NCBI GenBank assembly: GCA_964393825.1
Contig: CAYMUY010000001.1
Coordinates: forward strand, 62,001 to 126,000
Length of the DNA stretch: 64,000 nucleotides
Direction: 5' to 3'
Source: PFJX01 sp964393825
GTDB lineage: Bacteria > Pseudomonadota > Gammaproteobacteria > Burkholderiales > Thiobacillaceae
Under the pieces are notes generated by a model. That model had not been told where the DNA came from. It ran no database searches and was given only the letters and a program-made list of their open reading frames with translations. The position numbers were made by a program, and so were the translations under genes. This document shows positions 43,552-52,251 of this stretch, piece after piece (within the stretch, counting starts at the first letter, position 1; every line of letters starts with the position of its first letter).

Positions 43552-46088
43552 GTCGTGGAGTCCATGACCTCGCCAGGACTCGCGCCGTGGCTGAACTCGT
43601 GCCCTGGCTGTTCCTGGCGGGTGACGGTGTGGTGGTGAACAAGGATTCGTCCTTGATGGCCTGTTATGCCTTCTCCGGGATGGACGATGAAGGCATGTCC
43701 GCACCCGCTCTGAACGATCTGGTACGCCGGGTCGGGTCGGCGTTGCGCGGCTGGGATGACCGTCCCGTGCACCTGTGGTGGACATTACGGCGCCGTCGCA
43801 TCCTGGATTACCCGATGGCCTCGTTTCCCGATCAGGTCTCAGCCCGTATCGATGACAACCGCCGCCATGCCTTCGTAGAGGGGCGTCAGTTTCGGAACAC
43901 GCATTTCCTCAGCCCCTGCCTGATGCCTGAGCGTGCTGGCGCCAGGCTTGGCGTGCGTGTGCGCGCGGCCATGCACGAGGGACATGGATTCTTGTCGGCA
44001 GTCTGGTCCGCCTTGCGCTTGACCTTCGATCCATCCGTGGCCTTCGCCTATTCGGCGAATGAGATGGACACCCAGGTGGAGCGTTTCGAGGCCCTGCTAA
44101 CGGATTTCACGGAGCCTTTGCGCGATTTGTATCTCACTCGGCTGGCCGGCTCCGATTTGGCGTCTTTCCTGCATGGGCAGGCTGCGCCGGTGCATGACCG
44201 GCAGACGAATGTGGTGACTCCAGGCATGTCGGAGGGATTTCCGGACTGGTTCCTGGATGCGGGACTGCCGGATGCCGCGATGCGTGTTTTCGAGGACTGT
44301 GTGCTGTTCGAGGGCGATCGGAAGCAGTTCGTGGCGGCCGTCACGATCGTCGCGTGGAGAGAGGGCGCGGAACGTCCAGAGCTGCATCCGGGATTTTTGG
44401 ATGCGCTGGCGCGCCTGCCGGTGGAGTTGACGGTCAGTCATATTTTCCGGCTGATGCCGCGCGCGGTGGCGCATGACCACATCGAGCGCGTCCGCTGGTA
44501 CAACGGAATGGCCAAGTGGACATTCAAGTCGGTACTCAACAGCGCGGCCCGCGGTGGAGACACGAGCGGCATTCCAACCAACAAGGCCAGGGCTGACGAT
44601 GAGAAGCAGGCGGATGAGGCCTTCACCGCGCTGAATTCCGGGAAACGGCAGTTTGGCTGGCATAACACGACGGTATTGGTCTTCGGGGATACGCCGGAGG
44701 CTCTGGAAGAGAGTCTGGGTATCGTTACGGCCGCCTTGCGCTACCAGGGTGTGGTCCTGGTACGCGAGCGGCTGCATCTGGTCTCGGCTATTGCCGGGAC
44801 CATGCCAGGACAGCATGCCCTGGTCAGACGCTGGCGGGTGTTGTCCTCTCTCGCGCAGGCCTGCGTGGCGCCATTGTTCTCCATCCGCCAGGGCGATCCT
44901 GTATCGCGCCACTTGACGACCCAGACGGGCCGGCATTGTCCAGCGCTAGCGGTGATGCCGACCGCGCACGGCATGCCCTTCTATTTCGACCCCTTCGTGG
45001 GTGATGTCGGGCATGGTCTGATTCTCGGGCCTACGGGCTCGGGCAAGACCATCATTGTCTCCTTCCTGATGGCGCAGTGGCGCAAGTACCACCCCTGCCG
45101 GCTCGTGATTTTCGACAAGGACTTTTCCTGCAAGGTGCAGACCTTGCTCATGGGCGGGCGTCACGTCGTGCCATCAAGCGGCGTGGTGAGCGGCGTCAAG
45201 GTCAATCCGCTTGCCTGGTTGTCCGACCCCGGCGAGTGGAACTGGATCGCGCGCTGGGTGGAAATGCTCGTGGCCTCGCGCGGTACATACAAGGTGACTG
45301 CCGAGGATGAGCGCCTGCTGCATGAGGCTGTGGAGGCAACGGCATCGTTGCCGCGCGAGGATTGGCGGTTGCTGTCGTTGGCTTCCGGGCTGCCATCGCG
45401 CCTGCGAGAGGAGTTGTCTCCCTGGATCGGAGATGGTCCGCAGGCGCCGTTCTTCGACAACGTCGAGGACGGCCTGGACCTGGCCGACCTGACGTGTATC
45501 GAGATGGGTGAGATTTTTCTCTACCCGCATGTGGCTCGGGCTTTTCTGGATTATGCCTTTCATCGCCTGGTGAGAACGATCATGGAGCCAGGCCCGGACG
45601 GACGTCCCGTTCCGACACTGGTGTACCTGGAGGAATGCCAGCACCTGCTGTCGGACCCGGCCTTCGAGGCCAAGGTGAAGGATTGGCTGGAGACATTCCG
45701 CAAGAAGTTGACGGCGGTCTGGATGACCACCCAGTCGCCGGAGTCGGTGTTGACCTCGCGGATATGGCCCGCCGTGCGCGACAACGTGCGCACTCGCATC
45801 CTCCTGCCCAATCCGGAGGCGCGTTCGGACACTCTGAGGAAACTGTTTGCCAGTCATCTGTCGCTGAATGAAGTTCAGATCGAGGCGATCGCCACGTCGA
45901 CCGGCAAGGGGCAGCTCATGGTGGTACAGCCCGGGCTGTCGCGGATGGTGAATCTTCGCTTGGACGACGACACCCTGGCGTGTTTGCGCTCGGACAAAGC
46001 GGCACTGGGCGTTTTCGATAGGGTTTACCGGGAAGGCGGCGAGGGCTGGCAGGCTCGATATATCGAGGAGGTCAAGCTGCATGCTTGA
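43548..46088 (+). CDS. VirB4/TrbE-type secretion ATPase
   Basis: An 846-residue ATPase essential for channel assembly. The N-terminal CagE/TrbE/VirB domain spans about 1-440; Walker A GPTGSGKT is near residue 495, Walker B LVYLEECQHLL near 690, with the following TTQSPES region. It overlaps virB3 by 4 bp and the methyltransferase gene by 8 bp. Confidence 0.95.
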   Translation: MSRGVHDLARTRAVAELVPWLFLAGDGVVVNKDSSLMACYAFSGMDDEGMSAPALNDLVRRVGSALRGWDDRPVHLWWTLRRRRILDYPMASFPDQVSARIDDNRRHAFVEGRQFRNTHFLSPCLMPERAGARLGVRVRAAMHEGHGFLSAVWSALRLTFDPSVAFAYSANEMDTQVERFEALLTDFTEPLRDLYLTRLAGSDLASFLHGQAAPVHDRQTNVVTPGMSEGFPDWFLDAGLPDAAMRVFEDCVLFEGDRKQFVAAVTIVAWREGAERPELHPGFLDALARLPVELTVSHIFRLMPRAVAHDHIERVRWYNGMAKWTFKSVLNSAARGGDTSGIPTNKARADDEKQADEAFTALNSGKRQFGWHNTTVLVFGDTPEALEESLGIVTAALRYQGVVLVRERLHLVSAIAGTMPGQHALVRRWRVLSSLAQACVAPLFSIRQGDPVSRHLTTQTGRHCPALAVMPTAHGMPFYFDPFVGDVGHGLILGPTGSGKTIIVSFLMAQWRKYHPCRLVIFDKDFSCKVQTLLMGGRHVVPSSGVVSGVKVNPLAWLSDPGEWNWIARWVEMLVASRGTYKVTAEDERLLHEAVEATASLPREDWRLLSLASGLPSRLREELSPWIGDGPQAPFFDNVEDGLDLADLTCIEMGEIFLYPHVARAFLDYAFHRLVRTIMEPGPDGRPVPTLVYLEECQHLLSDPAFEAKVKDWLETFRKKLTAVWMTTQSPESVLTSRIWPAVRDNVRTRILLPNPEARSDTLRKLFASHLSLNEVQIEAIATSTGKGQLMVVQPGLSRMVNLRLDDDTLACLRSDKAALGVFDRVYREGGEGWQARYIEEVKLHA

Positions 46089-47277
46089 TCCTTCGCACAG
46101 CGATCCATTGATCGCCCAATACGAGCAGTGGGTCTACCCGGAACCCATTGCGGACCTGGATGCCTATGTGGCGGCGGGGGGGCGTGATTATTCGGACCCG
46201 TCCCGGTTGCACTGGAAAATCTGGCCATGCGCCGCTGTGCCGGCCGGGTTGCGGATTCTTGTCGCTGGATGCGGCGCGAACCAGGCCGCGATCCTGGCGA
46301 AGGCCAATCCGTTGGCCAGCGTGCTCGGCATTGACCTGTCTGCCCAGGCGATTGCTCACCATCTACGTCTCAAAAGCGCACACAGACTGCAGAACCTGGA
46401 CCTGTTGCGCGTGGCTGTGGAGGATGCGGCCACCCTGGGCCGGGAGTTCGACTACATCGTCTCGACCGGCGTTCTCCATCATCTTGCCGACCCCGCCGCC
46501 GGTCTGAGAGCGTTGCGTCAGATACTCGCGCCACATGGCGCGATCAGCGTGATGCTGTATGGCAAGCACCGGCGCGCGGGGGTTTACATGGTGCAAGAGG
46601 CGTTGCGCCGGCTCGGCGCCGAGCGAACGCCCGCAGGTGTGTCGCTGGCCCGTGACGTAGTGGACCGTCTGCCTGGTTGGCATGCCGCCAGGCGATATGT
46701 GGATGTCGCGCCGGACCTTGGCTATGACGCCGGCGTGGTCGACACCTTCCTGAACGCCCGCGACAGCGCATACACGATTCCGGAAATCATGGATTTGGCC
46801 GCGTCAGCAGACCTTCGGTTCCAGTCCTGGCTGGACGGCCTGCATTACAGCCCTTCCGCCGTTTTCCCGGCCGACGCGGCGATCCATGACCGCATCCATG
46901 ATTTACCCCAAGTCGTGCAATGGCACATCGTTGACCTGCTGGGGCAGGTTACCGGCGCCCACCGTTTCCTGCTTTGTCATGCCGGCCGTGATCCTGTTCC
47001 GAGTGGAATCGATGCAGACGCGATTCCCCACAGGCATGCTGATTTGGTCGTCGCCGAGGAACACGATTCCACGAACCTGCGGCGCGAGTGGCACGCGCTG
47101 AGGTTGGAAGGCGTGGCCCTGTCCGCGTTTCGGCTGATCGATGGTTCCCGTTCGCTCCGCACGATTCTGGAGGCGTTCACCGACCAGGTCACTCGGGACT
47201 ATGTGGTGGAGGTATTCGGGCATCTCACTGAATGTGACCACATCCACTTCGCGTATCCCCGCACTAGCCCTAGGTAG
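46081..47277 (+). CDS. SAM-dependent methyltransferase embedded in the T4SS operon
   Basis: A 398-residue class I methyltransferase. Motif I is ILVAGCGANQAAILA (about 59-73), the acidic loop LGIDLSAQAI, and motif IV-like FDYIVSTGVLHHLADPAAGL. A YEQWVYPEP start recalls protein or small-molecule methyltransferases of the YxxxPYP kind. The C-terminal 70 residues resemble a small winged domain (LRLEGVALSAFRLIDGSRSL). Not a usual T4SS component; it overlaps virB4 by 8 bp and lies 14 bp before virB5, so it is part of the operon. Target unknown. Confidence 0.85.
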   Translation: MLDPSHSDPLIAQYEQWVYPEPIADLDAYVAAGGRDYSDPSRLHWKIWPCAAVPAGLRILVAGCGANQAAILAKANPLASVLGIDLSAQAIAHHLRLKSAHRLQNLDLLRVAVEDAATLGREFDYIVSTGVLHHLADPAAGLRALRQILAPHGAISVMLYGKHRRAGVYMVQEALRRLGAERTPAGVSLARDVVDRLPGWHAARRYVDVAPDLGYDAGVVDTFLNARDSAYTIPEIMDLAASADLRFQSWLDGLHYSPSAVFPADAAIHDRIHDLPQVVQWHIVDLLGQVTGAHRFLLCHAGRDPVPSGIDADAIPHRHADLVVAEEHDSTNLRREWHALRLEGVALSAFRLIDGSRSLRTILEAFTDQVTRDYVVEVFGHLTECDHIHFAYPRTSPR

Positions 47278-47291
47278 ACGAGGTTGCCCAT

Positions 47292-48098
47292 ATGAGTATG
47301 AGTAAGTCCAGAAGATCGATGTTGTTGGCGCTGGCTGGCTGCATGGTTGTTCCGTTGGCCCAGGCCGGTAGCGTGGCCGGCAACGGTGGCGCCACCGAGG
47401 TCACCCAGATCATGAACAACGGCGAATTGCTCGCTGGCGTCGCCAAGCAGGCGCAGCAGGTGGCGAACCAGATACGCCAGATCACGGTCGCGATCGATCA
47501 GAAGCTGATGATGGTGCAGGACTTGAAGAAGCTGCCTGTCGCCCTGGCGGCCGCGGCGCTGAAACCGCTGCAGAAGGATCTGCGTGTCTATACCGATTTG
47601 TACCGGGCCGTGTCGGATGTCAAGACGGCATCCATGGAGGCGGCTGAGGTGCTGAAGCGGCGTAGCGGCGAGGCCGCGTACATGCATATGTCCCCGAAGG
47701 ACTATCTGGACCAGGAAATCGCCCTGGCCAGGACTCGCGGCGGGAATTACGCGCGCGAATTCGACCGCGATCTGGCGCGACTGAATACCTACACCGAGAA
47801 AAGCCAGGCATTGGCCGATGCAACAAAGAGCGCGACCAATGCCTCGGGCACGGTGGAAGGCTTGGCGGCGCTGGCGACTCAGAACGCGATCGCGGGATCC
47901 GCCATGCTCGACCTCGCCCAGGTTGTCACCGAACAGAAGGCCGCGGCGGCGCTGAAGTCCAATGAGGAGCAACTGCGGATCGCCGCCGAGGGCGAGCGGA
48001 CCAAACGCGAGCTGGCAGCCAAGGCCGCGCAGTCGGCGGCCGACAAGGCTGCGGCCGAGCAATTCAAGCTGGAGCAGCCGACATGGTGGAAGTGGTGA
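47292..48098 (+). CDS. VirB5/TrbJ-type minor pilus protein
   Basis: A 268-residue exported protein: signal peptide 1-25 (MLLALAGCMVVPLAQAG), then long amphipathic helices typical of TrbJ (VAKQAQQVANQIRQITVAI), ending in an Ala/Lys/Glu-rich coiled coil. TrbJ/VirB5 sits at the pilus tip or periplasm. It overlaps the next gene by 16 bp. Confidence 0.8.
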   Translation: MSMSKSRRSMLLALAGCMVVPLAQAGSVAGNGGATEVTQIMNNGELLAGVAKQAQQVANQIRQITVAIDQKLMMVQDLKKLPVALAAAALKPLQKDLRVYTDLYRAVSDVKTASMEAAEVLKRRSGEAAYMHMSPKDYLDQEIALARTRGGNYAREFDRDLARLNTYTEKSQALADATKSATNASGTVEGLAALATQNAIAGSAMLDLAQVVTEQKAAAALKSNEEQLRIAAEGERTKRELAAKAAQSAADKAAAEQFKLEQPTWWKW

Positions 48099-48460
48099 GG
48101 GTTCCTCGTCTGGGCGCGCTCGCCCAACGGGCGCTGGAGGCGGTGTTCTTCGGTGAATACGGGCCGGATCGGCTCGTCGGCTGGCTGGTACGCGCGGATG
48201 CGTCCGACCAGGCGCTGATCACCAAGGTCTACAACGGACGGCTGGCCTTCGGGCCGGAGGGCGCGCGCGGCGATTACCACCCACCAGAGCGCGAGGCGTG
48301 GAGGAAAGCGCGCCGTTGGCGCCTGGAGGCGGCCTGGGGGCTGATGGTTTTACTTCAAGACCAGCCTGGTTTGGTGTTCCTCAACCTGATCCTGATAGGC
48401 ATCGCCCTGGCCGCGCTCGCCAACAACATCGTGTGTTTTGTCATGGAGTGGTTCGCATGA
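48083..48460 (+). CDS. Small membrane protein of the T4SS operon
   Basis: 125 residues, unrecognised. The N-terminal 85 residues are soluble; a single C-terminal TM helix (about 98-120, VFLNLILIGIALAALANNIVCFV) would anchor it. It overlaps virB5 and the following gene (ATGA), so it is translated from the T4SS mRNA. Confidence 0.72.
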   Translation: MVEVVRVPRLGALAQRALEAVFFGEYGPDRLVGWLVRADASDQALITKVYNGRLAFGPEGARGDYHPPEREAWRKARRWRLEAAWGLMVLLQDQPGLVFLNLILIGIALAALANNIVCFVMEWFA

Positions 48461-48870
48461 ATCAACGCTTCACACCGGGGTTGCCCGAGTTGCCGTTGCA
48501 AGACCGTGAGCGTGATTGCTACCTGCGCGCCATCGCGCAGGCAAGGGCGCTGAGCGCCGAGAAGATCGCCTTGCAGGCGCATTTCGAGAGCATCAGGAGC
48601 GATAGCAGCCCGGAGACACAGATTGGCCGGTTGAAACGGTTCGACACCTATCTCGACCGCCTGCGCGAGTCTTACTGCGCCGCTTCCTCGCTACTCGGCC
48701 TGTCCATAGATCCGGCGGGCGATTGGCCGGCGCTCGATTTGAGCCAGGTGGATGCGGGTGAAGAGGTGCGGAGCCTCGTGTTGCTCGTTTCCCTCAAGCA
48801 CGACCGCATCAAGGCCATGCCAATCGTCGCCGCGCTCAATGAGTTGCAGAGCTTGGTGCGGGTGCATTGA
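48457..48870 (+). CDS. Unknown helical protein of the T4SS operon
   Basis: 137 residues, unrecognised, soluble and helical (RERDCYLRAIAQARALSAEKIALQ). It starts inside the stop of the previous gene and ends 4 bp before virB6. It could be a channel accessory or exclusion protein, which is a guess from position only. Confidence 0.68.
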   Translation: MNQRFTPGLPELPLQDRERDCYLRAIAQARALSAEKIALQAHFESIRSDSSPETQIGRLKRFDTYLDRLRESYCAASSLLGLSIDPAGDWPALDLSQVDAGEEVRSLVLLVSLKHDRIKAMPIVAALNELQSLVRVH

Positions 48871-48874
48871 CGCC

Positions 48875-50062
48875 ATGCATAACCTGCTCTCCCGATTGGC
48901 AACGCGTGGCCTGAGGTGGTCCTTCTGGCTGGGTGTGGTGGTATGGGCAAGTCTGGCGCTCTGGATCAATCGAGCGGAGGCGATGCCACCCGCGCTGGCG
49001 GCGGCGGCCGGCGTGGCAACGCTGGTGGCCGCCGAGCCGGCTGCCGCGCAGGCGGCGCCGGCCGCCGCCGCACCTGCCGGGCAGCAGGCCGGAGTAGTGC
49101 TTTCCAGGGCAATGAACGGTATTCAGGCGGCGGGCGCGCGGATGGCGGGCGCGCTGTGGAATGAGGGTTACTCGCTGTTCTGGCTGGTGTGGACCTTGAT
49201 GCTGGGATGGACCATCTACAAGAACTACCACCAGAGCGAGGATCTAGTCGGTGCCCTGTCGTTGTTCGGCGCGACCAGCATGTTCGTGTTTCTCGTGTTG
49301 ATGCTCTACATGCCGCCGCGCGCGGGGGTGGGCACCTGGGCCGGTTCGCCGGTGTATATGGCCACGATTTTTACGGGTGGCTTCGAGGATTACGCCAAGC
49401 GCATCGCGGCGAACTCCGGGATCGCGGCCATGGGCGCGAACTGGAACAGCATGCAGGCGGTGGGGGCGAAGCTGTTCTGGAACAGCATCAGGGAGCTGCT
49501 GGAGTACGCGGCGGGATTGCACATGCTGCCCGAGAAGCCGGACATGCTGGATTACCTGAAGGCTTTGGCGATCGGCCTGCCTCGCTTCCTGCACGTCGGC
49601 CTCGCGTTAATCGCGTCGATCTTCGTCGGACTGGCGATGGTGGTCTACGTCTTCGTGGTGCTTATGGCCGATGTGTTGGTGGCCATCGGCCTGACGCTGG
49701 GGCCGATCATGATCCCCTTCTACCTGATGCCGGTGCTGTCATTCCTGTTCGACGGCTGGTTGCGTTTCATGATCACGGCGGGCTTCTACAAGCTGGTGGC
49801 CACGGCCATGTTGGCGCTGACCTACAACCTGGTGAAGGAACTAGCCTTCACCTCGAAGGCGCTGGCGCCCGGCGGAGTGTGGTGGGGCGACCTGATGAGC
49901 TTGTCGCTCGCGGTGGTGATCGCCGTCATCACGCTCTTGTTGATGTGGCAGGTGCCGAGTATTGCCAGCGCGCTGACACAGGGGAGTGCGGGGGGGGATA
50001 TGAGTAAGGCGGCACGGACGCTGGATAACGCAGCAAAGCTCCTGACGCGAGGGAAGCTATGA
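48875..50062 (+). CDS. VirB6/TrbL-type polytopic channel protein
   Basis: A 395-residue inner-membrane protein. An N-terminal TM or signal region and an Ala/Pro-rich linker precede helices at about 85-105 and 115-135 and a cluster of four to five helices between about 230 and 370 (VGLALIASIFVGLAMVVYVF, LTLGPIMIPFYLMPVLSF). GPIMIPFYL is typical of the TrbL/VirB6 family. It ends 2 bp before a convergent minus-strand gene. Confidence 0.88.
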   Translation: MHNLLSRLATRGLRWSFWLGVVVWASLALWINRAEAMPPALAAAAGVATLVAAEPAAAQAAPAAAAPAGQQAGVVLSRAMNGIQAAGARMAGALWNEGYSLFWLVWTLMLGWTIYKNYHQSEDLVGALSLFGATSMFVFLVLMLYMPPRAGVGTWAGSPVYMATIFTGGFEDYAKRIAANSGIAAMGANWNSMQAVGAKLFWNSIRELLEYAAGLHMLPEKPDMLDYLKALAIGLPRFLHVGLALIASIFVGLAMVVYVFVVLMADVLVAIGLTLGPIMIPFYLMPVLSFLFDGWLRFMITAGFYKLVATAMLALTYNLVKELAFTSKALAPGGVWWGDLMSLSLAVVIAVITLLLMWQVPSIASALTQGSAGGDMSKAARTLDNAAKLLTRGKL

Positions 50063-50064
50063 AG

Positions 50065-50403
50065 TTAGGTATTTCCTTCGTCGCCATAGAGCAACCAGTA
50101 GCCATCATCGTCGTATTTGGCGGCGTCGTGTGCGATCTGTTCGGCTCGATCAGCAGCCATAGCCGCAGCTATCGCAGTGGCAGACATCGGCGCCACCCGC
50201 TGGGTATAGCCATCCCGATGGCCGATGTACCAGGCCGACCAGACTACCCAGATCAGGCCGGCGCCGTAGCACAGGGCCTGCAGCTCGCGGGTCGGCATCG
50301 TCTCGGCGAGCCAGGTGGCCGGCAGCAGCCCGGCCATCCCCAGCAGCCACCAGTGCATGAAGGCCTTCACGGCGCTGAATCGGGTGTCTTTGCTGATCAT
50401 CAT
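50065..50403 (-). CDS. Small membrane protein on the reverse strand
   Basis: 112 residues, unrecognised. Two hydrophobic helices (about 15-35 and 42-62, WWLLGMAGLLPATWLAETM and YGAGLIWVVWSAWYIG) precede a soluble acidic tail. It lies convergent to virB6 and in the same orientation as the higBA cassette that breaks the transfer operon. It might be cargo of the cassette or an entry-exclusion type protein. Confidence 0.65.
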   Translation of the reverse strand: MMISKDTRFSAVKAFMHWWLLGMAGLLPATWLAETMPTRELQALCYGAGLIWVVWSAWYIGHRDGYTQRVAPMSATAIAAAMAADRAEQIAHDAAKYDDDGYWLLYGDEGNT

Positions 50404-50499
50404 GATGGTTACTCCGCTGACGGTTTTGATGGTTTTGACGATTCACAATATAGGCGCTTCTTTGCCACGCCGAAAGTGATGCTTGTCACCAGGAACGTT

Positions 50500-50835
50500 T
50501 CAAGCGTGCATGGCCGCATATTCCCTTGCCGTGGGCAGATTTCGTGGCAGTCCGCGTTCCTGGGGTCTTGTCGTCTCCCAATCCAGGCAGGCCAGCCAGA
50601 TCGTGCGTGGGATGGGTTTGTGCGCCGTACGGTAGTAGCTGGCCATGCGGCGGCTGATGCCCAAGGCACCGGCGGCGCTGGCGAGCGACAGGCTGTTTCG
50701 CTGCATCCAGGTGTCGAACATTTCATGGCTCGGCTCTCCCGCTTGTTCCTTGGCCCAGGCGTAGACGTTGTCGGCACCGAGTTCAGTGTCGAACCACTCG
50801 ATGCAGCGGCCATTCGCTTCCGCATGGACCCGCAC
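50500..50835 (-). CDS. Possibly truncated DUF2442-HTH protein
   Basis: 111 residues from a GTG start. The first 35 residues look like the end of a DUF2442 domain (GRCIEWFDTELGADNVYAWA) and the following part like an XRE-type HTH (SLASAAGALGISRRMASYYR). The normal N-terminal beta-sheet of DUF2442 is absent, since the frame begins 6 bp after the higA stop. Possibly a remnant kept by co-transcription with higA. Confidence 0.55.
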   Translation of the reverse strand: MRVHAEANGRCIEWFDTELGADNVYAWAKEQAGEPSHEMFDTWMQRNSLSLASAAGALGISRRMASYYRTAHKPIPRTIWLACLDWETTRPQERGLPRNLPTAREYAAMHA

Positions 50836-50841
50836 GAAGGC

Positions 50842-51195
50842 TCAGGCAGCCAGCGGCAACACTTCCCGCTCGATGGCTGCGCTCAAATCCAGCTTGGCCT
50901 GCTCAAGGTCATGGCGAGCCTGGAGATTCAGCCAAAACTCGGGGCTGGTCCCGAAGTAACGCGCGAGCCGCATGGCCGTGTCGGCGGTAATGGCGCGCTC
51001 TCCCTTCACGATGCCCGTGATCCGGTTGGCGGGCACGCGCAATGCAAGGGAAAGCTGGTTGGCGTTCAAGCCGTAGGGCTTCATGAACTCCGCCGACAGA
51101 ATATCGCCGGGGTGAGTAGGCGGAATCGGCGCGACGGTCATGTCCGTTTCGTCCGTGAGGTCCATTCCCGGCAGGTCTTCAATTCGGATGCTCAT
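50842..51195 (-). CDS. higA: HigA-type antitoxin
   Basis: A 117-residue antitoxin: HTH core PTHPGDILSAEFMKPYG then LNANQLSLALRVPANRITGIVKG (the HigA hallmark), TADTAMRLARYFGTSPEFWLNLQ, and a C-terminal helix. It represses its own promoter and neutralises HigB. It lies 9 bp after higB on the same strand. Confidence 0.93.
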   Translation of the reverse strand: MSIRIEDLPGMDLTDETDMTVAPIPPTHPGDILSAEFMKPYGLNANQLSLALRVPANRITGIVKGERAITADTAMRLARYFGTSPEFWLNLQARHDLEQAKLDLSAAIEREVLPLAA

Positions 51196-51204
51196 TTCAA
51201 ATCC

Positions 51205-51486
51205 TCAGTGATAGTCAGTGATTTCGACGTCGTAGGCATCGCCATCCCGCCATACAAAACAAATCCGCCACTGGCTGTTGATGCGGATGCTCCATTGACC
51301 CTGCCTGTCTCCAGCCAACTTCTCCAGTCGGTTGGATGGTGGAACTCGCAAATCCTCCACCACGACAACGGCATGAAGCATGTCCAGTTTTTCACGTGCC
51401 CGCTTGCGCAGTTCGCTCGGCAACCGTTTGACGGGGTTTCCAAGAAAAACCGCCGCCGTGGTTCTGTCAGTGAAGGTTTTAATCAT
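51205..51486 (-). CDS. higB: HigB-type ribosome-dependent mRNA interferase toxin
   Basis: A 93-residue RelE-superfamily toxin. Start ATG 51486 (MIKTFTDRTTAAVFLG) is the usual HigB start; the open frame begins 33 bases earlier. Catalytic-type residues are in KLAGDRQGQWSIRINSQWRICFVW and YDVEITDYH. The toxin precedes the antitoxin, typical for hig modules. Confidence 0.94.
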   Translation of the reverse strand: MIKTFTDRTTAAVFLGNPVKRLPSELRKRAREKLDMLHAVVVVEDLRVPPSNRLEKLAGDRQGQWSIRINSQWRICFVWRDGDAYDVEITDYH

Positions 51487-51493
51487 GACGCCA

Positions 51494-51521
51494 ATTGTAT
51501 TACGTGGCACGTAAAACACAA
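51494..51521 (-). promoter_or_regulatory. higBA promoter with HigA operator
   Basis: Reading the minus strand: TTGTGT (51516-51521), 16-bp spacer, TACAAT (51494-51499). The spacer is occupied by a 7-bp inverted repeat TTACGTG-C-CACGTAA (51500-51514), as expected for an autorepressing antitoxin. It is only 7 bp before the higB start and 22 bp before the divergent virB8 start. Confidence 0.72.
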
Positions 51522-51542
51522 CCCTATCGCCCAGGCCTCCTC

Positions 51543-52244
51543 ATGAATTCCCACCTATCTCCCACCGGCAATCCGCCCCCCGCATCGGTCACAGGCGAGT
51601 CTGTATTGGCTCAAGGCGCGCTGCTGTCCACCGAGCGCAACCGCGCCTGGGCCTTCGCGCTGGGCGCCGTGCTGCTGGCGCTGGTCGAGGGAATCGCGCT
51701 CTTGGCCATGCTGCCTCTCAAGACCTCGGTGCCGTTCTTCCTGGAGGTCGACAAGCTGACGGGCGAGGTTCGTCCATCTGAGCGTGTCGCCACGCGATTC
51801 GAGCCCGGCAGCGCGGAACTGACCTTGCGCTACTTCATGAATCTGTGGGCGAAACGGCGCCTGGGGCTGGATCCGGAAGTGCGTATCGCTGAGCGGGAGA
51901 TCGCAATGGCGTATGTCATGACTACCGGCGCCGCGACGACGCAATTCGATGAGTGGTTGGACAAGGAACGGCCGTTCGAACGGATCAAGCGGGAGCCGGG
52001 CTATTCGCGCGAAGTGGAATTGCTGCCGGCGAGTTTCCTGAGCGAGAAGGTGGCGGTGATCGACGCGACCGTCACCGAGCGGATGCTGGGCAACACCATG
52101 ACAACTCGACATCAGCGTTTGACGCTGCACTTCACGCTGGTTCCGCCCTCGGCGGCCGGATCGGACGAGGAGATCAAGCGGGGCCTGCGGATCAATCCCA
52201 TCGGTTTCTATGTGACGCACTACAGCCTGGATGACATCAAGTGA
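51543..52244 (+). CDS. VirB8/TrbF-type assembly factor
   Basis: A 233-residue bitopic inner-membrane protein. The cytoplasmic N-terminus leads to one TM helix (about 38-60, AWAFALGAVLLALVEGIALLAML), then a periplasmic NTF2-like domain (YFMNLWAKRRLGLDPEVR, NPIGFYVTHYSLDDIK). It nucleates the T4SS. It restarts the plus-strand operon after the hig cassette, 56 bp from higB, so it needs its own promoter or read-through. Confidence 0.9.
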   Translation: MNSHLSPTGNPPPASVTGESVLAQGALLSTERNRAWAFALGAVLLALVEGIALLAMLPLKTSVPFFLEVDKLTGEVRPSERVATRFEPGSAELTLRYFMNLWAKRRLGLDPEVRIAEREIAMAYVMTTGAATTQFDEWLDKERPFERIKREPGYSREVELLPASFLSEKVAVIDATVTERMLGNTMTTRHQRLTLHFTLVPPSAAGSDEEIKRGLRINPIGFYVTHYSLDDIK

Positions 52245-52251
52245 GCATCAA

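Noticed and set aside
50059..51546. 495-codon plus-strand open frame joining virB6 to virB8
   Set aside because: It is antisense to clearly recognisable HigA and HigB and its translation resembles no protein.
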